From Bacteroidota bacterium (GTDB lineage Bacteria > Bacteroidota > Bacteroidia > Bacteroidales > JAAUTT01), in NCBI GenBank assembly GCA_030706405.1, contig JAUZOO010000012.1:1-64000 (forward strand): DNA of 64,000 nt, written 5' to 3'. Positions within the stretch are counted from its first letter, which is position 1, and each line of letters opens with the position of its first letter. Position numbers and translations under genes: made by a program. Positions 10,528 to 21,727 of the stretch are shown here, piece after piece. A model generated the notes under the pieces. The model had not been told where the DNA came from and did not search any database. It was given only the letters and a program-made list of their open reading frames with translations.

Positions 10528-11085
10528 TTATTTTGCACCCGCAGACTTACCTGCTTTTCTTCTTAATTCTTCACCAACAAACTTGATACCTTTACCTTTG
10601 TATGGTTCTGGAGCACGGAGCGAACGAATCTTAGCAGCTACCTGACCAATCAATTGTTTATCGTGGCAGGTAAGAGTAATAATCGGATTCGCACGTTTTT
10701 CAGTTACCGTCTCAACTTTTACTTCGGTAGGCAATTGCATCACAATATCATGAGAATATCCCAACGATAATTCAAGCAATTGTCCTTTGGCTTCGGCACG
10801 GTAACCAACACCTACAAGTTCTTGTTTTACAGTATAACCAGTTGATACCCCAACCACCATATTATTGATGAGTGAACGGTACAACCCATGTAAAGATTTA
10901 TGGCGTTTTTGTTCAGTTGGGCGAGTAATTACAACTTCCTTTTCCTGAACCGATACGGTAATATCCGGATCAACTTTTTGAGAGAGTACGCCCAGCGGCC
11001 CTTTTACAGTAACTACATTGTCGTTGCCAACAGTTACAGTAACCTTATCGGGAATGGCAATGGGTAATTTTCCTATCCTTGACAT
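10528..11085 (-). CDS. rplF: 50S ribosomal protein L6
   Basis: Large-subunit protein at the factor-binding region beside the sarcin-ricin loop. 185 residues in two repeated domains; the start 'MSRIGKLPIAIPDKVTVTV' and C-terminal 'PEPYKGKGIKFVGEELRRKA' are the standard L6 signatures. Gaps to its neighbours are 16 bases on each side. Confidence 0.99.
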   Translation of the reverse strand: MSRIGKLPIAIPDKVTVTVGNDNVVTVKGPLGVLSQKVDPDITVSVQEKEVVITRPTEQKRHKSLHGLYRSLINNMVVGVSTGYTVKQELVGVGYRAEAKGQLLELSLGYSHDIVMQLPTEVKVETVTEKRANPIITLTCHDKQLIGQVAAKIRSLRAPEPYKGKGIKFVGEELRRKAGKSAGAK

Positions 11086-11101
11086 TGATAATCCTCCAAA
11101 A

Positions 11102-11497
11102 TTAATATACGTAACAAATTACTTCTCCGCCAATGTTACGAACACGGGCTTCTTTATCAGTCATTACTCCCTGAGAAGTTGACACGATAGCAATACCCAA
11201 ACCGTTCAGTACGCGAGGGAGTTCATCTTTACCCACATATTTACGAAGACCAGGAGTACTAATACTCTTGATTACTTTGATGGCAGGTTGTTTAGTTTCG
11301 GGATTATATTTCAAAGCAATTTTAATATTTCCCTGCGGACCTTCATCCTCGAACTTATAGTTCAAAATATAACCCTTTTCGAACAGAATCTTAGTAATGC
11401 TCTTTTTCATGTTCGATGCCGGAATTTCAACAACCTTATGTTTGGCCATTATTCCGTTCCGAATCCGGGTTAATAAATCTGCAATTGGATCTGTCAT
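11102..11497 (-). CDS. rpsH: 30S ribosomal protein S8
   Basis: Central 16S rRNA-binding protein of the 30S platform; in E. coli it is also the repressor of the spc operon. 131 residues with '[15 protein letters not shown]' at the start and '[18 protein letters not shown]' near the end, the usual S8 signature. Start and length agree with the family. Confidence 0.99.
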   Translation of the reverse strand: MTDPIADLLTRIRNGIMAKHKVVEIPASNMKKSITKILFEKGYILNYKFEDEGPQGNIKIALKYNPETKQPAIKVIKSISTPGLRKYVGKDELPRVLNGLGIAIVSTSQGVMTDKEARVRNIGGEVICYVY

Positions 11498-11535
11498 TAT
11501 TCCGATTGTTTAATTTTTTTCACAATTCTTTATTA

Positions 11536-11805
11536 TTACCAACTGGCTTTTTTTACTCCGGGAATTAACCCGTTAGACGCCATCTCCCTAAAGGTAATAC
11601 GGCTGATACCGAATTGGCGGATATATCCTTTTGGTCTTCCGGTGAGTAAGCAGCGATTGTGTAAACGTACCGGGCTCGAATTGCGAGGCAATAAGCTTAA
11701 TGCCTGATAGTTACCTTCCTTCTTAAGTTGCTCGCGTTTTGCGGCATACTTTTCTACCAATTTTGCGCGCTTAACTTCGCGGGCTTTCATTGATTCCTTG
11801 GCCAT
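11536..11805 (-). CDS. rpsN: 30S ribosomal protein S14 (zinc-free form)
   Basis: Head protein of the small subunit. At 89 residues this is the long, zinc-free class: there is no CxxC...CxxC site; the corresponding region reads '[20 protein letters not shown]'. It ends '[11 protein letters not shown]' as usual. Located between rplE and rpsH. Confidence 0.99.
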   Translation of the reverse strand: MAKESMKAREVKRAKLVEKYAAKREQLKKEGNYQALSLLPRNSSPVRLHNRCLLTGRPKGYIRQFGISRITFREMASNGLIPGVKKASW

Positions 11806-11814
11806 ATTCTGCTA

Positions 11815-12369
11815 TTACTTTTTAGTTGATTTAAACGGTAAACCAAATTCGCGCAATAAAGCGAATCCTTCTTCATCGGTTTTGGCTGTGGTAACAAAAG
11901 ATATTTCCATACCAAAAATTTTCGAAATCTTATCAATATCAATTTCGGGAAAAATGATCTGTTCGGAAATTCCAAGTGTATAATTTCCACGACCATCCAT
12001 CTTATTATTGATACCTTTGAAGTCTCTAATACGAGGTAAAGAAGCATTGATCAAACGTTCGAGGAACTCATACATCCGATCCTTACGCAGGGTAACTTTT
12101 ACACCAATTGGAACTCCTTTACGAAGTTTGAAATTCGAAATATCTTTTTTCGAAACGGTTGCAACTGCTTTCTGACCTGTAATGTTTGTAATTTCATTGA
12201 TAGAAACTTCAATCATCTTTTTGTCAGCAACAGCCTGACCTAACCCTTGGTTGATCACAATTTTTTCCAACCGGGGTGCCTGCATCACTGTTTTGTAATT
12301 GAATTCTTTCATTAATGCAGGAAGTACATCACTTTTGTACTTATTCTTGAGATTTGGAGTATAGCTCAT
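11815..12369 (-). CDS. rplE: 50S ribosomal protein L5
   Basis: 5S rRNA-binding protein of the central protuberance that contacts P-site tRNA and S13. 184 residues with '[19 protein letters not shown]' and '[20 protein letters not shown]' in the conserved core and '[16 protein letters not shown]' in the C-terminal half. Its start codon overlaps the rplX stop by one base (TAATG), which suggests coupled translation. Confidence 0.99.
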   Translation of the reverse strand: MSYTPNLKNKYKSDVLPALMKEFNYKTVMQAPRLEKIVINQGLGQAVADKKMIEVSINEITNITGQKAVATVSKKDISNFKLRKGVPIGVKVTLRKDRMYEFLERLINASLPRIRDFKGINNKMDGRGNYTLGISEQIIFPEIDIDKISKIFGMEISFVTTAKTDEEGFALLREFGLPFKSTKK

Positions 12370-12692
12370 TATTTAATTTCCTCCCCTGATTTTTTCGAAT
12401 AACGAACAAGTTTATTTTCGCTATTCAATTTACGCCCTATTCTGGTTGCTTTGCCCGAAGCTGGATCAATTAGATTCAGGTTCGAGATATGAACGGGGGC
12501 TTCTCTCTTAACAATTCCACCCTGTGGACTTTTGGCGTTAGGTTTGGTACTTTTGGATACCATGTTAATACCTTCAACGATAGCCCGATCCTTTTTGATA
12601 AGGACTTCGAGAACTCGTCCCTGCTGACCCTTATTGTCGCCGGCATTGACAAAAACCAAGTCACCCTTCTTAATATGTAATTTCTTGCCCAT
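12369..12692 (-). CDS. rplX: 50S ribosomal protein L24
   Basis: Early assembly protein of the large subunit that binds the 5' region of 23S rRNA. 107 residues; KOW-motif N-terminus ('[20 protein letters not shown]', residues 6-25) and the C-terminal '[19 protein letters not shown]'. Stop and the next start overlap by one base. Confidence 0.98.
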   Translation of the reverse strand: MGKKLHIKKGDLVFVNAGDNKGQQGRVLEVLIKKDRAIVEGINMVSKSTKPNAKSPQGGIVKREAPVHISNLNLIDPASGKATRIGRKLNSENKLVRYSKKSGEEIK

Positions 12693-12712
12693 TATTGATA
12701 GTCAATTATATA

Positions 12713-13078
12713 TTATAATACTTCTGGAGCCAGTGAAATAATTTTCATGAAGTTCTCACGAAGTTCTCTTGCTACGGGCCCAAAAATACGGGTTCCACGA
12801 ATTTCTTCTGCTTGGTTGAGCAATACAACGGCATTGTCGTCAAAGCGAATATAAGAACCGTCTGCGCGACGAACTTCTTTTTTGGTACGAACAACTACAG
12901 CTTTGCTTACACTACCTTTCTTTACATCTCCTGAAGGAAGTGCGCTTTTTACTGCAACAATAATTTTGTCGCCTACTGATGCGTATCTCTTACGAGTACC
13001 ACCAAGAACTTTAATACACATTACTTCTTTGGCACCACTGTTATCGGCAACTGATAATCTGCTTTCCTGTTGTATCAT
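12713..13078 (-). CDS. rplN: 50S ribosomal protein L14
   Basis: Interface protein that forms bridge B8 with 16S rRNA and binds RsfS; an rsfS gene is present in this window at 48163. 121 residues with '[20 protein letters not shown]' and '[17 protein letters not shown]', both diagnostic. Located between rpsQ and rplX. Confidence 0.99.
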   Translation of the reverse strand: MIQQESRLSVADNSGAKEVMCIKVLGGTRKRYASVGDKIIVAVKSALPSGDVKKGSVSKAVVVRTKKEVRRADGSYIRFDDNAVVLLNQAEEIRGTRIFGPVARELRENFMKIISLAPEVL

Positions 13079-13080
13079 GG

Positions 13081-13338
13081 CTACTTAACCCTTTCAATTA
13101 CTTCAACAAGTCTCCAGTTTTTATTCTTGCTTAATGGCCTGGTTTCCATTATGCGAACGGTATCTCCAATATTGCAAGTATTTGCTTCGTCGTGAGCGTA
13201 AAACTTGGAGGTCTTATTTACAAATTTACCGTAAATAGGATGTTTTTCTTTCCGCTTTACTGCAATAACTATGGTTTTATCCATTTTATTGCTAACCACT
13301 ACGCCGATACGTTCCTTTCTTAAGTTTCTATTTTCCAT
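13081..13338 (-). CDS. rpsQ: 30S ribosomal protein S17
   Basis: Primary 16S rRNA-binding protein of the small subunit, OB fold. I start at the ATG at 13338, giving 85 residues beginning '[20 protein letters not shown]', as in known Bacteroidota S17 proteins. An ATG at 13353 would add five residues and overlap the rpmC stop. '[20 protein letters not shown]' and '[20 protein letters not shown]' are conserved. Confidence 0.95.
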   Translation of the reverse strand: MENRNLRKERIGVVVSNKMDKTIVIAVKRKEKHPIYGKFVNKTSKFYAHDEANTCNIGDTVRIMETRPLSKNKNWRLVEVIERVK

Positions 13339-13352
13339 GGTTCTAATCAGCA

Positions 13353-13553
13353 TTACTTTTGATCGTTTTTAGATCTCTGACACATTTCGGTCATTAATCT
13401 TGCAATATTTTTACGAGCGTACCTAATCTTCATAGGATTATCAAGAGGCGAAACGACATGGTTCAATTTTAACCGAACCAAGCTATCTTTTTCCGCATTG
13501 AGCCTTTCCTGAATCTCTTTCGTCGTTAATTCTTTAATTTCAGATGTTTTCAT
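13353..13553 (-). CDS. rpmC: 50S ribosomal protein L29
   Basis: A two-helix protein beside the peptide exit, part of the docking site for trigger factor and SRP. 66 residues: '[18 protein letters not shown]' and the second helix '[16 protein letters not shown]'. Length and position between rplP and rpsQ are normal. Confidence 0.98.
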   Translation of the reverse strand: MKTSEIKELTTKEIQERLNAEKDSLVRLKLNHVVSPLDNPMKIRYARKNIARLMTEMCQRSKNDQK

Positions 13554-13565
13554 TGAGTTCAGATA

Positions 13566-13985
13566 TTATTCAGCGTAATCACGTCTTACGATAAATTTTG
13601 TTTGGATAGGAAGTTTCTGAGCAGCTAAGCGCAATGCTTCCTTTGCAATTTCAAAAGGTACCCCTTCTGCTTCAATAATAATACGGCCAGGAGTAATTGG
13701 TGCAACAAATCCTTCCGGAGCACCTTTACCTTTACCCATACGTACTTCAGCAGGTTTCTTGGTAATAGGCTTATCAGGAAAAATACGAATCCATATTTGA
13801 CCTTCACGTTTCATGTAACGTGTAACAGCCTGACGGGCAGCTTCAATTTGACGGCCATTGATCCATGCACTTTCGAGCGCTTTGATCGCAAAAGATCCGA
13901 AAGCAAGTTCGTGCCCACGTTGAGCAACTCCTTTCATTCTTCCTTTTTGCTGCCTTCTGTATTTAGTTTTCTTCGGTTGTAACAT
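13566..13985 (-). CDS. rplP: 50S ribosomal protein L16
   Basis: Large-subunit protein by the A-site tRNA elbow, needed for peptidyl transfer. 139 residues with '[19 protein letters not shown]', '[20 protein letters not shown]' and '[20 protein letters not shown]', all family signatures. Located between rpsC and rpmC. Confidence 0.99.
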   Translation of the reverse strand: MLQPKKTKYRRQQKGRMKGVAQRGHELAFGSFAIKALESAWINGRQIEAARQAVTRYMKREGQIWIRIFPDKPITKKPAEVRMGKGKGAPEGFVAPITPGRIIIEAEGVPFEIAKEALRLAAQKLPIQTKFIVRRDYAE

Positions 13986-14005
13986 TCGTCCTAAACTTAA
14001 AATTG

Positions 14006-14749
14006 TTACCTGTTATTTTTTTTCTTCCTGAAGTTCTGATCCCGATCCCTTTGGCCTTGACCTTGTTGACCTTTACCAGGTTTATTGGCTGCAGTTAAAC
14101 CTACATTAGGTGTTAAATCACGTCTGCCATAAACTTCCCCGTTACAAATCCATACTTTAATACCGATCTGTCCAACCTTAGTGAGAGCCTCACCTAAAGC
14201 ATAGTCAATATCGGCTCTGAAAGTATGAAGTGGGATACGCCCCTCTTTGTACATTTCAGAACGAGCCATTTCAGCACCACCTAATCGTCCGGAAACGATA
14301 ACTTTGATACCTTCAGCACCCATTCGCATTGTCGAAGCAACAGCCATTTTGATGGCGCGACGGTAAGAAATCTTACCTTCTACCTGGCGGGCAATGTTAC
14401 TGGCAACAATAACAGCATCAAGCTCAGGACGTTTTACTTCGAAGATGTTTATCTGGACTTCTTTCTTAGTGATTTTCTTTAATTCCTCTTTCAACTTGTC
14501 AACTTCCTGACCACCTTTTCCGATAATAATACCAGGACGGGCAGTATTTACTGTGACAGTGATGAGCTTAAGAGTTCTTTCAATAATAATCTTAGAAACA
14601 CTGGCTTTAGCTAAACGTGCATTAAGATATTCCCTTATCTTGCTGTCTTCAACCAGTTTGCTTGAAAAATTTTTTCCACCGTACCAATTAGAATCCCATC
14701 CTCTGATGATTCCGAGCCTGTTTGATATTGGATTAACCTTTTGTCCCAT
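14006..14749 (-). CDS. rpsC: 30S ribosomal protein S3
   Basis: Forms part of the mRNA entry channel and its helicase site. 247 residues: '[20 protein letters not shown]' start, type II KH domain with the GxxG loop in '[18 protein letters not shown]', and the C-terminal S3 domain with '[20 protein letters not shown]'. The last ~30 residues form a Gly/Gln/Lys-rich tail, likely flexible. Confidence 0.99.
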   Translation of the reverse strand: MGQKVNPISNRLGIIRGWDSNWYGGKNFSSKLVEDSKIREYLNARLAKASVSKIIIERTLKLITVTVNTARPGIIIGKGGQEVDKLKEELKKITKKEVQINIFEVKRPELDAVIVASNIARQVEGKISYRRAIKMAVASTMRMGAEGIKVIVSGRLGGAEMARSEMYKEGRIPLHTFRADIDYALGEALTKVGQIGIKVWICNGEVYGRRDLTPNVGLTAANKPGKGQQGQGQRDRDQNFRKKKNNR

Positions 14750-14755
14750 TACCCA

Positions 14756-15172
14756 TTATTTTGTTTGAGTTGCACTACTAATAGCACTGTCTACAACCAG
14801 TGTTACATGATTTGACCTCTTTTGAATACGGTAGCCTCTTCCTTGAGGAGCCGTTCTAAGTCTTTTCAACATTCTTCCACCGTCAACAAAGGCTTCTTTT
14901 ACAATGAGGCTGCTGTCTTCAACACGAACACCTTCATTTTTAGCTTGCCAGTTAGCGATAGCTGAAAGAAGGAGCTTTTCTACATTGCCTGCTGCTTCTT
15001 TATTGGAAAATTTAAGAATGTCAAGAGCTTTACTAACCTCTACACCACGGATAAGATCAACTACGTATCTCATCTTACGAGGGGAAGTAGGACAGTTACG
15101 AAGAACTGCGAAACTTTTGTTTTTCTTTTCTTCTTTACGCTGATTGGCGCTTTCTCTTTTTCTCGCACCCAT
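14756..15172 (-). CDS. rplV: 50S ribosomal protein L22
   Basis: Large-subunit protein whose hairpin lines the exit tunnel constriction. 138 residues with '[20 protein letters not shown]' and the tunnel hairpin region '[20 protein letters not shown]'. The basic N-terminal stretch is somewhat long but ordinary. Located between rpsS and rpsC. Confidence 0.99.
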   Translation of the reverse strand: MGARKRESANQRKEEKKNKSFAVLRNCPTSPRKMRYVVDLIRGVEVSKALDILKFSNKEAAGNVEKLLLSAIANWQAKNEGVRVEDSSLIVKEAFVDGGRMLKRLRTAPQGRGYRIQKRSNHVTLVVDSAISSATQTK

Positions 15173-15202
15173 ATTATGCTAATTTTTTGTCGGGTTTAAC
15201 GC

Positions 15203-15469
15203 TTATTTTCTGTTACCTGAATGGCCTCTGAACGTACGTGTCGGAGAAAACTCGCCGAGTTTATGACCTACCATATTTTCTGTTACATAAACAGGGATAA
15301 ACTTATTCCCATTGTGAACAGCGATAGTATGTCCTACGAAATCGGGCGAAATCATCGATCGTCTGGCCCAAGTCTTCACAACCGTTTTTTTACCGGTCTG
15401 ATTCATGTCAAGAACCTTATTCTCAAGCTTTACGTCGATGAATGGTCCTTTTTTAAGTGAACGACTCAT
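15203..15469 (-). CDS. rpsS: 30S ribosomal protein S19
   Basis: Head protein of the small subunit, paired with S13 near the A-site finger. 88 residues with '[19 protein letters not shown]', '[20 protein letters not shown]' and the closing '[17 protein letters not shown]'. Located between rplB and rplV. Confidence 0.99.
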   Translation of the reverse strand: MSRSLKKGPFIDVKLENKVLDMNQTGKKTVVKTWARRSMISPDFVGHTIAVHNGNKFIPVYVTENMVGHKLGEFSPTRTFRGHSGNRK

Positions 15470-15475
15470 ATTCTA

Positions 15476-16300
15476 TTATTTTTTACGTCTTTCGATAATA
15501 TACTTGTTCGAATCTTTCTTTTTAGCTCTGGTCTTATATCCCTTAGCTGGTAATCCCTTACGCGAACGTGGGTGACCTCCAGAAGCACGACCTTCACCAC
15601 CACCCATTGGGTGATCAACAGGGTTCATTGCAACACCACGGTTACGTGGACGACGTCCTAACCAACGGCTACGACCTGCCTTACCTGATTTTTCAATCGA
15701 ATGGTCCCCGTTAGATACGGAACCTACGGTAGCTTTACAAGTTGTAAGTACCATCCGAGTTTCACCCGAAGGTAATTTGATAATTGCAAACTTACCTTCT
15801 CTTGATAAGAGCTGTGCATAAGAACCAGCGCTACGAGCTAATACTGCTCCTTGGCCTGGACGAAGTTCAATGTTGTGAACAATTGTACCAAGTGGAATGT
15901 CGGAAAGAAATAGCGTGTTTCCTACTTCGGGGGCAACATCTTTACCCGATACAACAGATTGCCCAACTTTCAACCCATTGGGAGCAATAATATAACGTTT
16001 TTCACCGTCAGAATATACTACCAATGCGATACGGCTGGTTCTGTTAGGATCATACTCGATGGTCTTAACCACAGCGGATACGCCATCTTTATCACGTAAG
16101 AAATCAATAATTCTGTACATCTTTTTGTGCCCACCGCCAATGTACCGCATTGTCATCTTACCGGTCTGATTACGACCTCCAGATTTTCTAATGGGCTCAA
16201 GTAACGACTTTTCGGGAACCGTACAGGTGATTTCGTCGAACGTACTTATTATCTTATGTCTTTGACCTGCTGTTACAGGCTTTAATTTTCTTACTGCCAT
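15476..16300 (-). CDS. rplB: 50S ribosomal protein L2
   Basis: Large-subunit protein close to the peptidyl transferase centre and needed for subunit joining. 274 residues; '[20 protein letters not shown]' in the N-terminal OB domain, and the conserved '[20 protein letters not shown]' loop containing the histidine important for activity. Lysine/arginine-rich tail as usual. Located between rplW and rpsS. Confidence 0.99.
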   Translation of the reverse strand: MAVRKLKPVTAGQRHKIISTFDEITCTVPEKSLLEPIRKSGGRNQTGKMTMRYIGGGHKKMYRIIDFLRDKDGVSAVVKTIEYDPNRTSRIALVVYSDGEKRYIIAPNGLKVGQSVVSGKDVAPEVGNTLFLSDIPLGTIVHNIELRPGQGAVLARSAGSYAQLLSREGKFAIIKLPSGETRMVLTTCKATVGSVSNGDHSIEKSGKAGRSRWLGRRPRNRGVAMNPVDHPMGGGEGRASGGHPRSRKGLPAKGYKTRAKKKDSNKYIIERRKK

Positions 16301-16305
16301 GACGA

Positions 16306-16602
16306 TTAAATGTTGCTATAAAAATCAATCTTTTCTCCCTCGTTCAGGGTAATAATTGCTTTTTTATATGAGTTCTTTTGGCCGGTGATAACTCCGGATT
16401 TTGTAAAACGTGATTTTACTTTTCCGGCATACCTCAAGGTATTCACAGCGGCAACAGTAACGCCATATAATTCTTCAACCGCTTTTTTAATTTCAACTTT
16501 GTTAGCTCGTTTATCAACGATAAAACCGTAACGGTTGAGTTTCTCTCCTAAAGTTGTAAGCTTCTCAGTTACAATAGGTCTGAATAAAACTTCAGTTGCC
16601 AT
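16306..16602 (-). CDS. rplW: 50S ribosomal protein L23
   Basis: Docking protein for trigger factor and SRP at the tunnel exit. 98 residues with '[20 protein letters not shown]' and '[20 protein letters not shown]'. Located between rplD and rplB. Confidence 0.99.
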   Translation of the reverse strand: MATEVLFRPIVTEKLTTLGEKLNRYGFIVDKRANKVEIKKAVEELYGVTVAAVNTLRYAGKVKSRFTKSGVITGQKNSYKKAIITLNEGEKIDFYSNI

Positions 16603-16617
16603 TATTCTTTTTATTTA

Positions 16618-17241
16618 TTAGTCGTTTTTTTGTAAGGCATTAATTGTACTCTCCATAAACACTAAAACTGATGCTTTAACAATGTCGTAAGTGTTTAAAT
16701 CTGAAATAGATACAACCTTTTTACCCTCTAAATTGCGAGATGACAAATATATAGTTTTATTTTGTTCAGTTAAAATATAAAGCGATTTTTTATCACTTAT
16801 TTTCAAATTTTTATCAATCTGAACAAATTCCTTTGTTTTGGGAGCCTCAAAACCGAAGTCTTCAACTACAACGATGCCGTTTTGTTGGGCTTTGTAAGCG
16901 ATTGCTGACAAACGAGCCAACTGTTTCACTTTTTTGTTGAGTTTAAAACTATAGTCTCTGGGTTGAGGACCAAAAACGCGCCCCCCACCTACAAATGTAG
17001 GAGATTTGATACTACCTGCACGAGCGCCACCGGTACCTTTTTGTCTTTTAATCTTGCGGGTGCTATAAGCAACTTCCCAACGTTCTTTGGATTTATGGGT
17101 ACCCTGACGTTTATTAGCCAGATATTGTTTTACGTCGAGATAAATAGCGTGGTCATTGGGTTCGAATCCGAAAATCGAATCATCAAGAACTACTTTCCGA
17201 CCTGTATCCTGGCCTGCTTTATTTAATACTACTACTTCCAT
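16618..17241 (-). CDS. rplD: 50S ribosomal protein L4
   Basis: Large-subunit protein whose long loop reaches the exit tunnel; in E. coli it also represses the S10 operon. 207 residues; the tunnel loop '[20 protein letters not shown]' is intact. The start overlaps the rplC stop by one base (TAATG), suggesting translational coupling. Confidence 0.99.
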   Translation of the reverse strand: MEVVVLNKAGQDTGRKVVLDDSIFGFEPNDHAIYLDVKQYLANKRQGTHKSKERWEVAYSTRKIKRQKGTGGARAGSIKSPTFVGGGRVFGPQPRDYSFKLNKKVKQLARLSAIAYKAQQNGIVVVEDFGFEAPKTKEFVQIDKNLKISDKKSLYILTEQNKTIYLSSRNLEGKKVVSISDLNTYDIVKASVLVFMESTINALQKND

Positions 17242-17858
17242 TAGAATTCAATAATTATATATGAACCTTTTGATCCTGGAACAGAACCTTTAACTAAGAG
17301 AAGATTGTTTTCAGGAACAACTTTCATCACCTGAAGGTTTTGAACCTTAACCTGAACATTTCCCGTTTGTCCGGCCATACGTTGTCCTTTAAAAACACGA
17401 GAGGGGAACGAAGATGCTCCCATCGAACCGGGTGCACGGAGTCGGTCATGCTGACCATGAGTCTGACCTCCAACCCCACTAAATCCATGACGTTTTACAA
17501 CGCCCTGAAAACCCATACCTTTTGAAGTTCCTACTACGTCTACCCAAGCAGCTTCCTGAAGAACATCCACTGTAAACACATCTCCGGCTTTAACATCAGC
17601 ACCTCCCCAAGGGAATTCTACTAATCTGCGTTTAGGAGCAGTATTTGCCTTTTTGAAATGACCTAAAAGAGCTTTGTTAGAGTTCTTCTCTTTTTTATCG
17701 TCGAAAGCTAATTGAACTGCGCTGTATCCGTCTGTTTCAACGGTTTTTACCTGGGTAACAACGCAAGGACCTGCTTCAATCACAGTTACGGCTACATTTT
17801 TTCCGTCTTCGGAAAAGATCGATGTCATTCCGACCTTTTTCCCAATAAGTCCTGGCAT
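17241..17858 (-). CDS. rplC: 50S ribosomal protein L3
   Basis: Early assembly protein whose loop reaches the peptidyl transferase centre. 205 residues; '[20 protein letters not shown]' start and the loop '[20 protein letters not shown]', including the glutamine that PrmB methylates in E. coli. Located between rpsJ and rplD. Confidence 0.99.
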   Translation of the reverse strand: MPGLIGKKVGMTSIFSEDGKNVAVTVIEAGPCVVTQVKTVETDGYSAVQLAFDDKKEKNSNKALLGHFKKANTAPKRRLVEFPWGGADVKAGDVFTVDVLQEAAWVDVVGTSKGMGFQGVVKRHGFSGVGGQTHGQHDRLRAPGSMGASSFPSRVFKGQRMAGQTGNVQVKVQNLQVMKVVPENNLLLVKGSVPGSKGSYIIIEF

Positions 17859-17878
17859 AATTTCTTAATTTTTCAGTT

Positions 17879-18184
17879 TCACACCTTAATTTCAACTTCG
17901 ACACCACTGGGCAACTCTAATTTCATCAGAGCATCAATGGTTTTTGGAGTAGAGCTGTAAATATCCATCAGTCTCTTGTAAGAGGACAGTTGGAATTGCT
18001 CTCTCGCTTTTTTATTAACAAAGGGCGACCGCAATACGGTGAAAACCCTTTTGTGGGTAGGCAGTGGAATCGGTCCGCTCACCACTGCGCCCGTGGACTT
18101 CACTGTCTTCACGATTTTCTCGGCAGACTTGTCCACTAGATTGTGATCATACGATTTGAGTTTAATTCTGATCTTCTGACTCAT
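17879..18184 (-). CDS. rpsJ: 30S ribosomal protein S10
   Basis: Head protein that also acts as the NusE transcription antitermination factor. 101 residues with '[20 protein letters not shown]' and '[20 protein letters not shown]'. It follows fusA by 16 bases with no tuf between, the usual arrangement in Bacteroidota, so the str and S10 operons are joined. Confidence 0.99.
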   Translation of the reverse strand: MSQKIRIKLKSYDHNLVDKSAEKIVKTVKSTGAVVSGPIPLPTHKRVFTVLRSPFVNKKAREQFQLSSYKRLMDIYSSTPKTIDALMKLELPSGVEVEIKV

Positions 18185-18200
18185 TTTGGTATATGTTATA

Positions 18201-20309
18201 TTATATAACTTCTGATTTACCCTTTACCTTTGCGATAACTTCTTTAGCCAAGTTTTCAGGTACAGGTGCATAGTGCGAAAATTCCATAGTAGAAGTAGCG
18301 CGACCTGAAGTGATGGTACGCAATACTGTTACATATCCGAACTGCTCCGAAAGAGGTACTTTTGCCTTGATAACACGAGCTCCAGCTTTAGAATCCATAC
18401 CTTCGATTTGCCCACGGCGTTTGTTAAAGTCACCGATAACATCACCCATATATTCTTCGGGGGTTACCACTTCTACAGCCATGATAGGCTCTAATAATAT
18501 TGGACGAGCTTTAGGACACGCTTCGCGGAAAGCCTGTTTTGCACAAATTTCAAAAGAAAGAGCATCCGAGTCAACAGCATGGAATGATCCATCAAGTAAT
18601 TCTACTTTTAAGCTGTCAACATTATATCCGGCGAGAACTCCGTTTTGTAATGCTTCTTTGAAACCCTTTTCAACAGAAGGAACATATTCCTTAGGAATAT
18701 TACCCCCTTTAACCAGATCAATAAATTGAAGTCCGGTTACACCTTCATCAGCGGGAGATATGCGAACAATAATGTCAGCAAATTTACCACGTCCACCACT
18801 CTGCTTCTTAAATACCTCGCGGTGTTGAACTGTTCCGGTGATAGCTTCTTTGTATGAAACCTGAGGAGCTCCCTGGTTACATTCTACCTTGAATTCGCGA
18901 CGCAGACGGTCCACAATAATTTCAAGGTGGAGTTCACCCATACCACTGATTACACACTGACCGCTATCTGGATCAGTTTTAACCTGGAAGGTAGGATCTT
19001 CTTCTGCAAGTTTACCAAGAGCAATGCCCATTTTGTCAACGTCAGCCTGAGTTTTAGGCTCAACAGCAACCCCAATTACAGGAGCTGGGAAAGTCATGGC
19101 TTCAAGTACAATTTGCTTGTCGGGATCGCACAAAGTATCACCCGTACGCAAATCCTTAATACCAACTACAGCACAGATATCACCGGCACCGCAACTTTCG
19201 ATAGGATTTTGCTTATTGGCGTGCATCTGGAACAGACGCGAAATTCTTTCTTTTTTACCGGAACGAGTGTTAAACAGGTAAGAACCTGCATCAAGTTTAC
19301 CGGAATATATACGGAGAAATGCTAAACGACCTACATAAGGATCGGTTGCAATCTTAAATGCTAAAGCAGTGATAGGCTCTTTGTCATCCGGATTACGAAC
19401 GATTTCCTCATCAGTATTAGGATCTTTCCCAATTACGCTACCTTTATCGAGCGGACTAGGAAGGAAAGTACATACAGCATCGAGAAGACTCTGAACGCCT
19501 TTATTTTTAAATGCAGAACCACACATTACCGGAACAATCGTCATGGCAATAGTAGCTTTACGGACTGCAGCACGAATCTGGTCGGCAGTAATTGAAGATG
19601 GATCTTCGAAGAATTGTTCGAGCATAGCATCGTCAGTTTCGGCAACAGCTTCAATCATTTTGTTTCTCCACTCGGTAGCTTCAGCAACCATTTCAGCAGG
19701 AACATCAGCGGTTACAAACGTAGAACCGAATTTTGCATCATCCTGCCAAGTAACTGATTTAAATTCAATCAGGTCAATAACCCCAACAAATTTTTCTTCA
19801 GCTCCGATAGGAATTTGGAGAGGAACAGGGTTAGAACCAAGTTTTTCCTTGATTTCATTAACCACCATGTAAAAATCAGCACCCGAACGGTCCATCTTGT
19901 TAACGAAAGCCAAACGGGGAACATTATATTTGTTTGCCTGACGCCAAACTGTTTCGCTCTGGGGCTCAACACCACCTACTGCACAAAACAAAGCTACAGC
20001 ACCATCAAGAACACGAAGCGAACGTTCTACTTCAACAGTGAAGTCAACGTGCCCCGGGGTATCGATAATGTTAATCTTATATTGCTCGTTGTTGTATTTC
20101 CAAAAAGTGGTGGTAGCAGCCGAGGTAATGGTAATACCACGTTCCTGCTCCTGAACCATCCAGTCCATGGTAGCTGATCCGTCGTGAACCTCGCCAATTT
20201 TATAATTAACACCGGTATAGAAAAGAATACGCTCCGAAGTGGTAGTTTTACCAGCATCGATATGCGCCATAATTCCTATATTCCTCTGCCTGTTTAAATC
20301 TTTGCTCAT
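18201..20309 (-). CDS. fusA: translation elongation factor G
   Basis: GTPase that drives tRNA-mRNA translocation and, with RRF, ribosome recycling. 702 residues. All G motifs are canonical: P-loop 'AHIDAGKTT' near residue 15, switch I '[11 protein letters not shown]', 'DTPGHVDF' with the catalytic histidine, and 'NKMD'. Domain IV and V landmarks such as '[16 protein letters not shown]' and '[20 protein letters not shown]' are present. This is the housekeeping copy; compare the degenerate paralogue at 21728. Confidence 0.99.
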   Translation of the reverse strand: MSKDLNRQRNIGIMAHIDAGKTTTSERILFYTGVNYKIGEVHDGSATMDWMVQEQERGITITSAATTTFWKYNNEQYKINIIDTPGHVDFTVEVERSLRVLDGAVALFCAVGGVEPQSETVWRQANKYNVPRLAFVNKMDRSGADFYMVVNEIKEKLGSNPVPLQIPIGAEEKFVGVIDLIEFKSVTWQDDAKFGSTFVTADVPAEMVAEATEWRNKMIEAVAETDDAMLEQFFEDPSSITADQIRAAVRKATIAMTIVPVMCGSAFKNKGVQSLLDAVCTFLPSPLDKGSVIGKDPNTDEEIVRNPDDKEPITALAFKIATDPYVGRLAFLRIYSGKLDAGSYLFNTRSGKKERISRLFQMHANKQNPIESCGAGDICAVVGIKDLRTGDTLCDPDKQIVLEAMTFPAPVIGVAVEPKTQADVDKMGIALGKLAEEDPTFQVKTDPDSGQCVISGMGELHLEIIVDRLRREFKVECNQGAPQVSYKEAITGTVQHREVFKKQSGGRGKFADIIVRISPADEGVTGLQFIDLVKGGNIPKEYVPSVEKGFKEALQNGVLAGYNVDSLKVELLDGSFHAVDSDALSFEICAKQAFREACPKARPILLEPIMAVEVVTPEEYMGDVIGDFNKRRGQIEGMDSKAGARVIKAKVPLSEQFGYVTVLRTITSGRATSTMEFSHYAPVPENLAKEVIAKVKGKSEVI

Positions 20310-20361
20310 CTTTTCCTTCTTCTAATCAATCAATTTACAAACAAACTATCCTCGCGGAGAA

Positions 20362-20838
20362 TTAAAATCTGAAATGAGCAAAAGCCTTGTTAGCCTCGGC
20401 CATTTTGTGCATGTCTTCTTTTCTCTTAAAGGCTCCGCCTTCTTCGTTAAAAGCAGCTAAAATTTCGGCAGCCAGCTTGTCGCTCATCGATTTGCCACTG
20501 CGTTTGCGGGCATAAAGAATTAAGTTTTTCATGCTGAGCGAAACTTTACGGTCTGCGCGAACTTCGATAGGAACCTGAAAAGTAGCTCCACCAACACGGC
20601 GGCTTTTCACTTCAACCATAGGAGTTACATTTTCCAATGCTTTTCTCCAGATCTCCAATGCAGTTTTTTCACCGTCTTTCATACGATTTTGAACAATCTC
20701 CATTGCATCGTAAAAAACGCTGTATGAAATGCTTTTTTTACCACTATACATCAGGTTGTTTACAAACCTAGTTACCTGAACGTCGTTAAACTTCGGGTCA
20801 GGTAAGATAATTCTCTTTTTTGGCTTTGCTTTACGCAT
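20362..20838 (-). CDS. rpsG: 30S ribosomal protein S7
   Basis: Primary binding protein of the 30S head, near the E-site tRNA. 158 residues with '[20 protein letters not shown]' and '[20 protein letters not shown]'. It lies between rpsL and fusA as in the str operon. Confidence 0.99.
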   Translation of the reverse strand: MRKAKPKKRIILPDPKFNDVQVTRFVNNLMYSGKKSISYSVFYDAMEIVQNRMKDGEKTALEIWRKALENVTPMVEVKSRRVGGATFQVPIEVRADRKVSLSMKNLILYARKRSGKSMSDKLAAEILAAFNEEGGAFKRKEDMHKMAEANKAFAHFRF

Positions 20839-20857
20839 GGCTCTTTACCCTTTTATA

Positions 20858-21283
20858 TTATTTCTTTTTACCACCTTTAGCCCCACCTTTAGCGGCAGCT
20901 GCTACCTGTCCTGGTTTCGGACGTTTTGCACCATATAATGAACGGCTACGTTTACGGCCATCTACCCCTGAAGCATCAAGAGCTCCACGAATAATATGGT
21001 AACGTACCCCCGGAAGGTCTTTAACACGACCACCACGGATCAACACTATAGAGTGCTCCTGAAGGTTGTGTCCTTCGCCTGGAATATAGGCGTTAACTTC
21101 TTTTCCGTTGGTGAGTCGAACCCTAGCCACCTTACGCATGGCAGAGTTAGGTTTCTTAGGAGTAGTGGTGTACACACGCACACATACCCCGCGCCTTTGA
21201 GGACAGGAATCCAATGCCGGAGCCTTACTTTTATCGATAAGTTTTGCTCTTCCTTTCCTTACTAACTGTTGAATTGTAGGCAT
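20858..21283 (-). CDS. rpsL: 30S ribosomal protein S12
   Basis: Decoding-centre protein. 141 residues; both classic streptomycin-resistance regions are unmutated lysine forms ('[12 protein letters not shown]' and '[14 protein letters not shown]'). A Gly/Lys-rich tail of about 15 residues extends the C-terminus. First gene of the 33-gene cluster; two promoter boxes lie upstream. Confidence 0.99.
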   Translation of the reverse strand: MPTIQQLVRKGRAKLIDKSKAPALDSCPQRRGVCVRVYTTTPKKPNSAMRKVARVRLTNGKEVNAYIPGEGHNLQEHSIVLIRGGRVKDLPGVRYHIIRGALDASGVDGRKRSRSLYGAKRPKPGQVAAAAKGGAKGGKKK

Positions 21284-21727
21284 AAAAACAATATCTGTTT
21301 AATTATAAACTCGTTTAAAAATTGGTTCGCAAAGGTATTCTTTATTTTTTAATAAACAATACGTTTGCAATCAAAATGAATTAGTTTTTTACCAAAAAAA
21401 ATTGGATTGCAGGTTTTTAGCGCCTTCCGCTAGTTTCTGCTAAAAAGCGCACAAAGTTAATACAAATACAATTTCTTTGGAATGGTTTTGAAAATAATTT
21501 GAAATAATTAAAAAGTTTAAAATAGCCTATTCACCCAAAAACTCCCCCCGAGTTCACGTATGCCAATATTCAAATTACAATTCTTTAATGTATGCTCATA
21601 ATACAATCTTTTCACCGCCATCACAGGCTAAAAACTCTTGAATCTTTTAAAAAAATTATTACTTTTGGTGATATACTTTCTTTTACTTCTCTTAAACAAA
21701 CATTTGTCAACTTAAAACCTACCTCTT
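21284..21727. other. divergent intergenic region between rpsL and the EF-G paralogue
   Basis: About 440 bases with no gene. It contains the minus-strand promoter boxes for the ribosomal cluster (listed separately) and a hairpin TTTTTAGC/GCTAAAAA (21414-21421 with 21439-21446) that could lie in or next to the rpsL leader. On the plus side the only hint of a promoter for the EF-G paralogue is TATACTTTC near 21672, one base off the TAnnTTTG pattern and without a clear -33 element. Confidence 0.6.
21330..21359 (-). promoter_or_regulatory. promoter of the rpsL ribosomal cluster
   Basis: On the minus strand TTG (21357-21359), 19 bases, then TACCTTTG (21330-21337), a good fit to the Bacteroidota consensus about 45 bases before the rpsL start. 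A second box, TAACTTTG (21452-21459), lies 120 bases further upstream with a weaker -33 and could be an additional start site. Confidence 0.65.
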
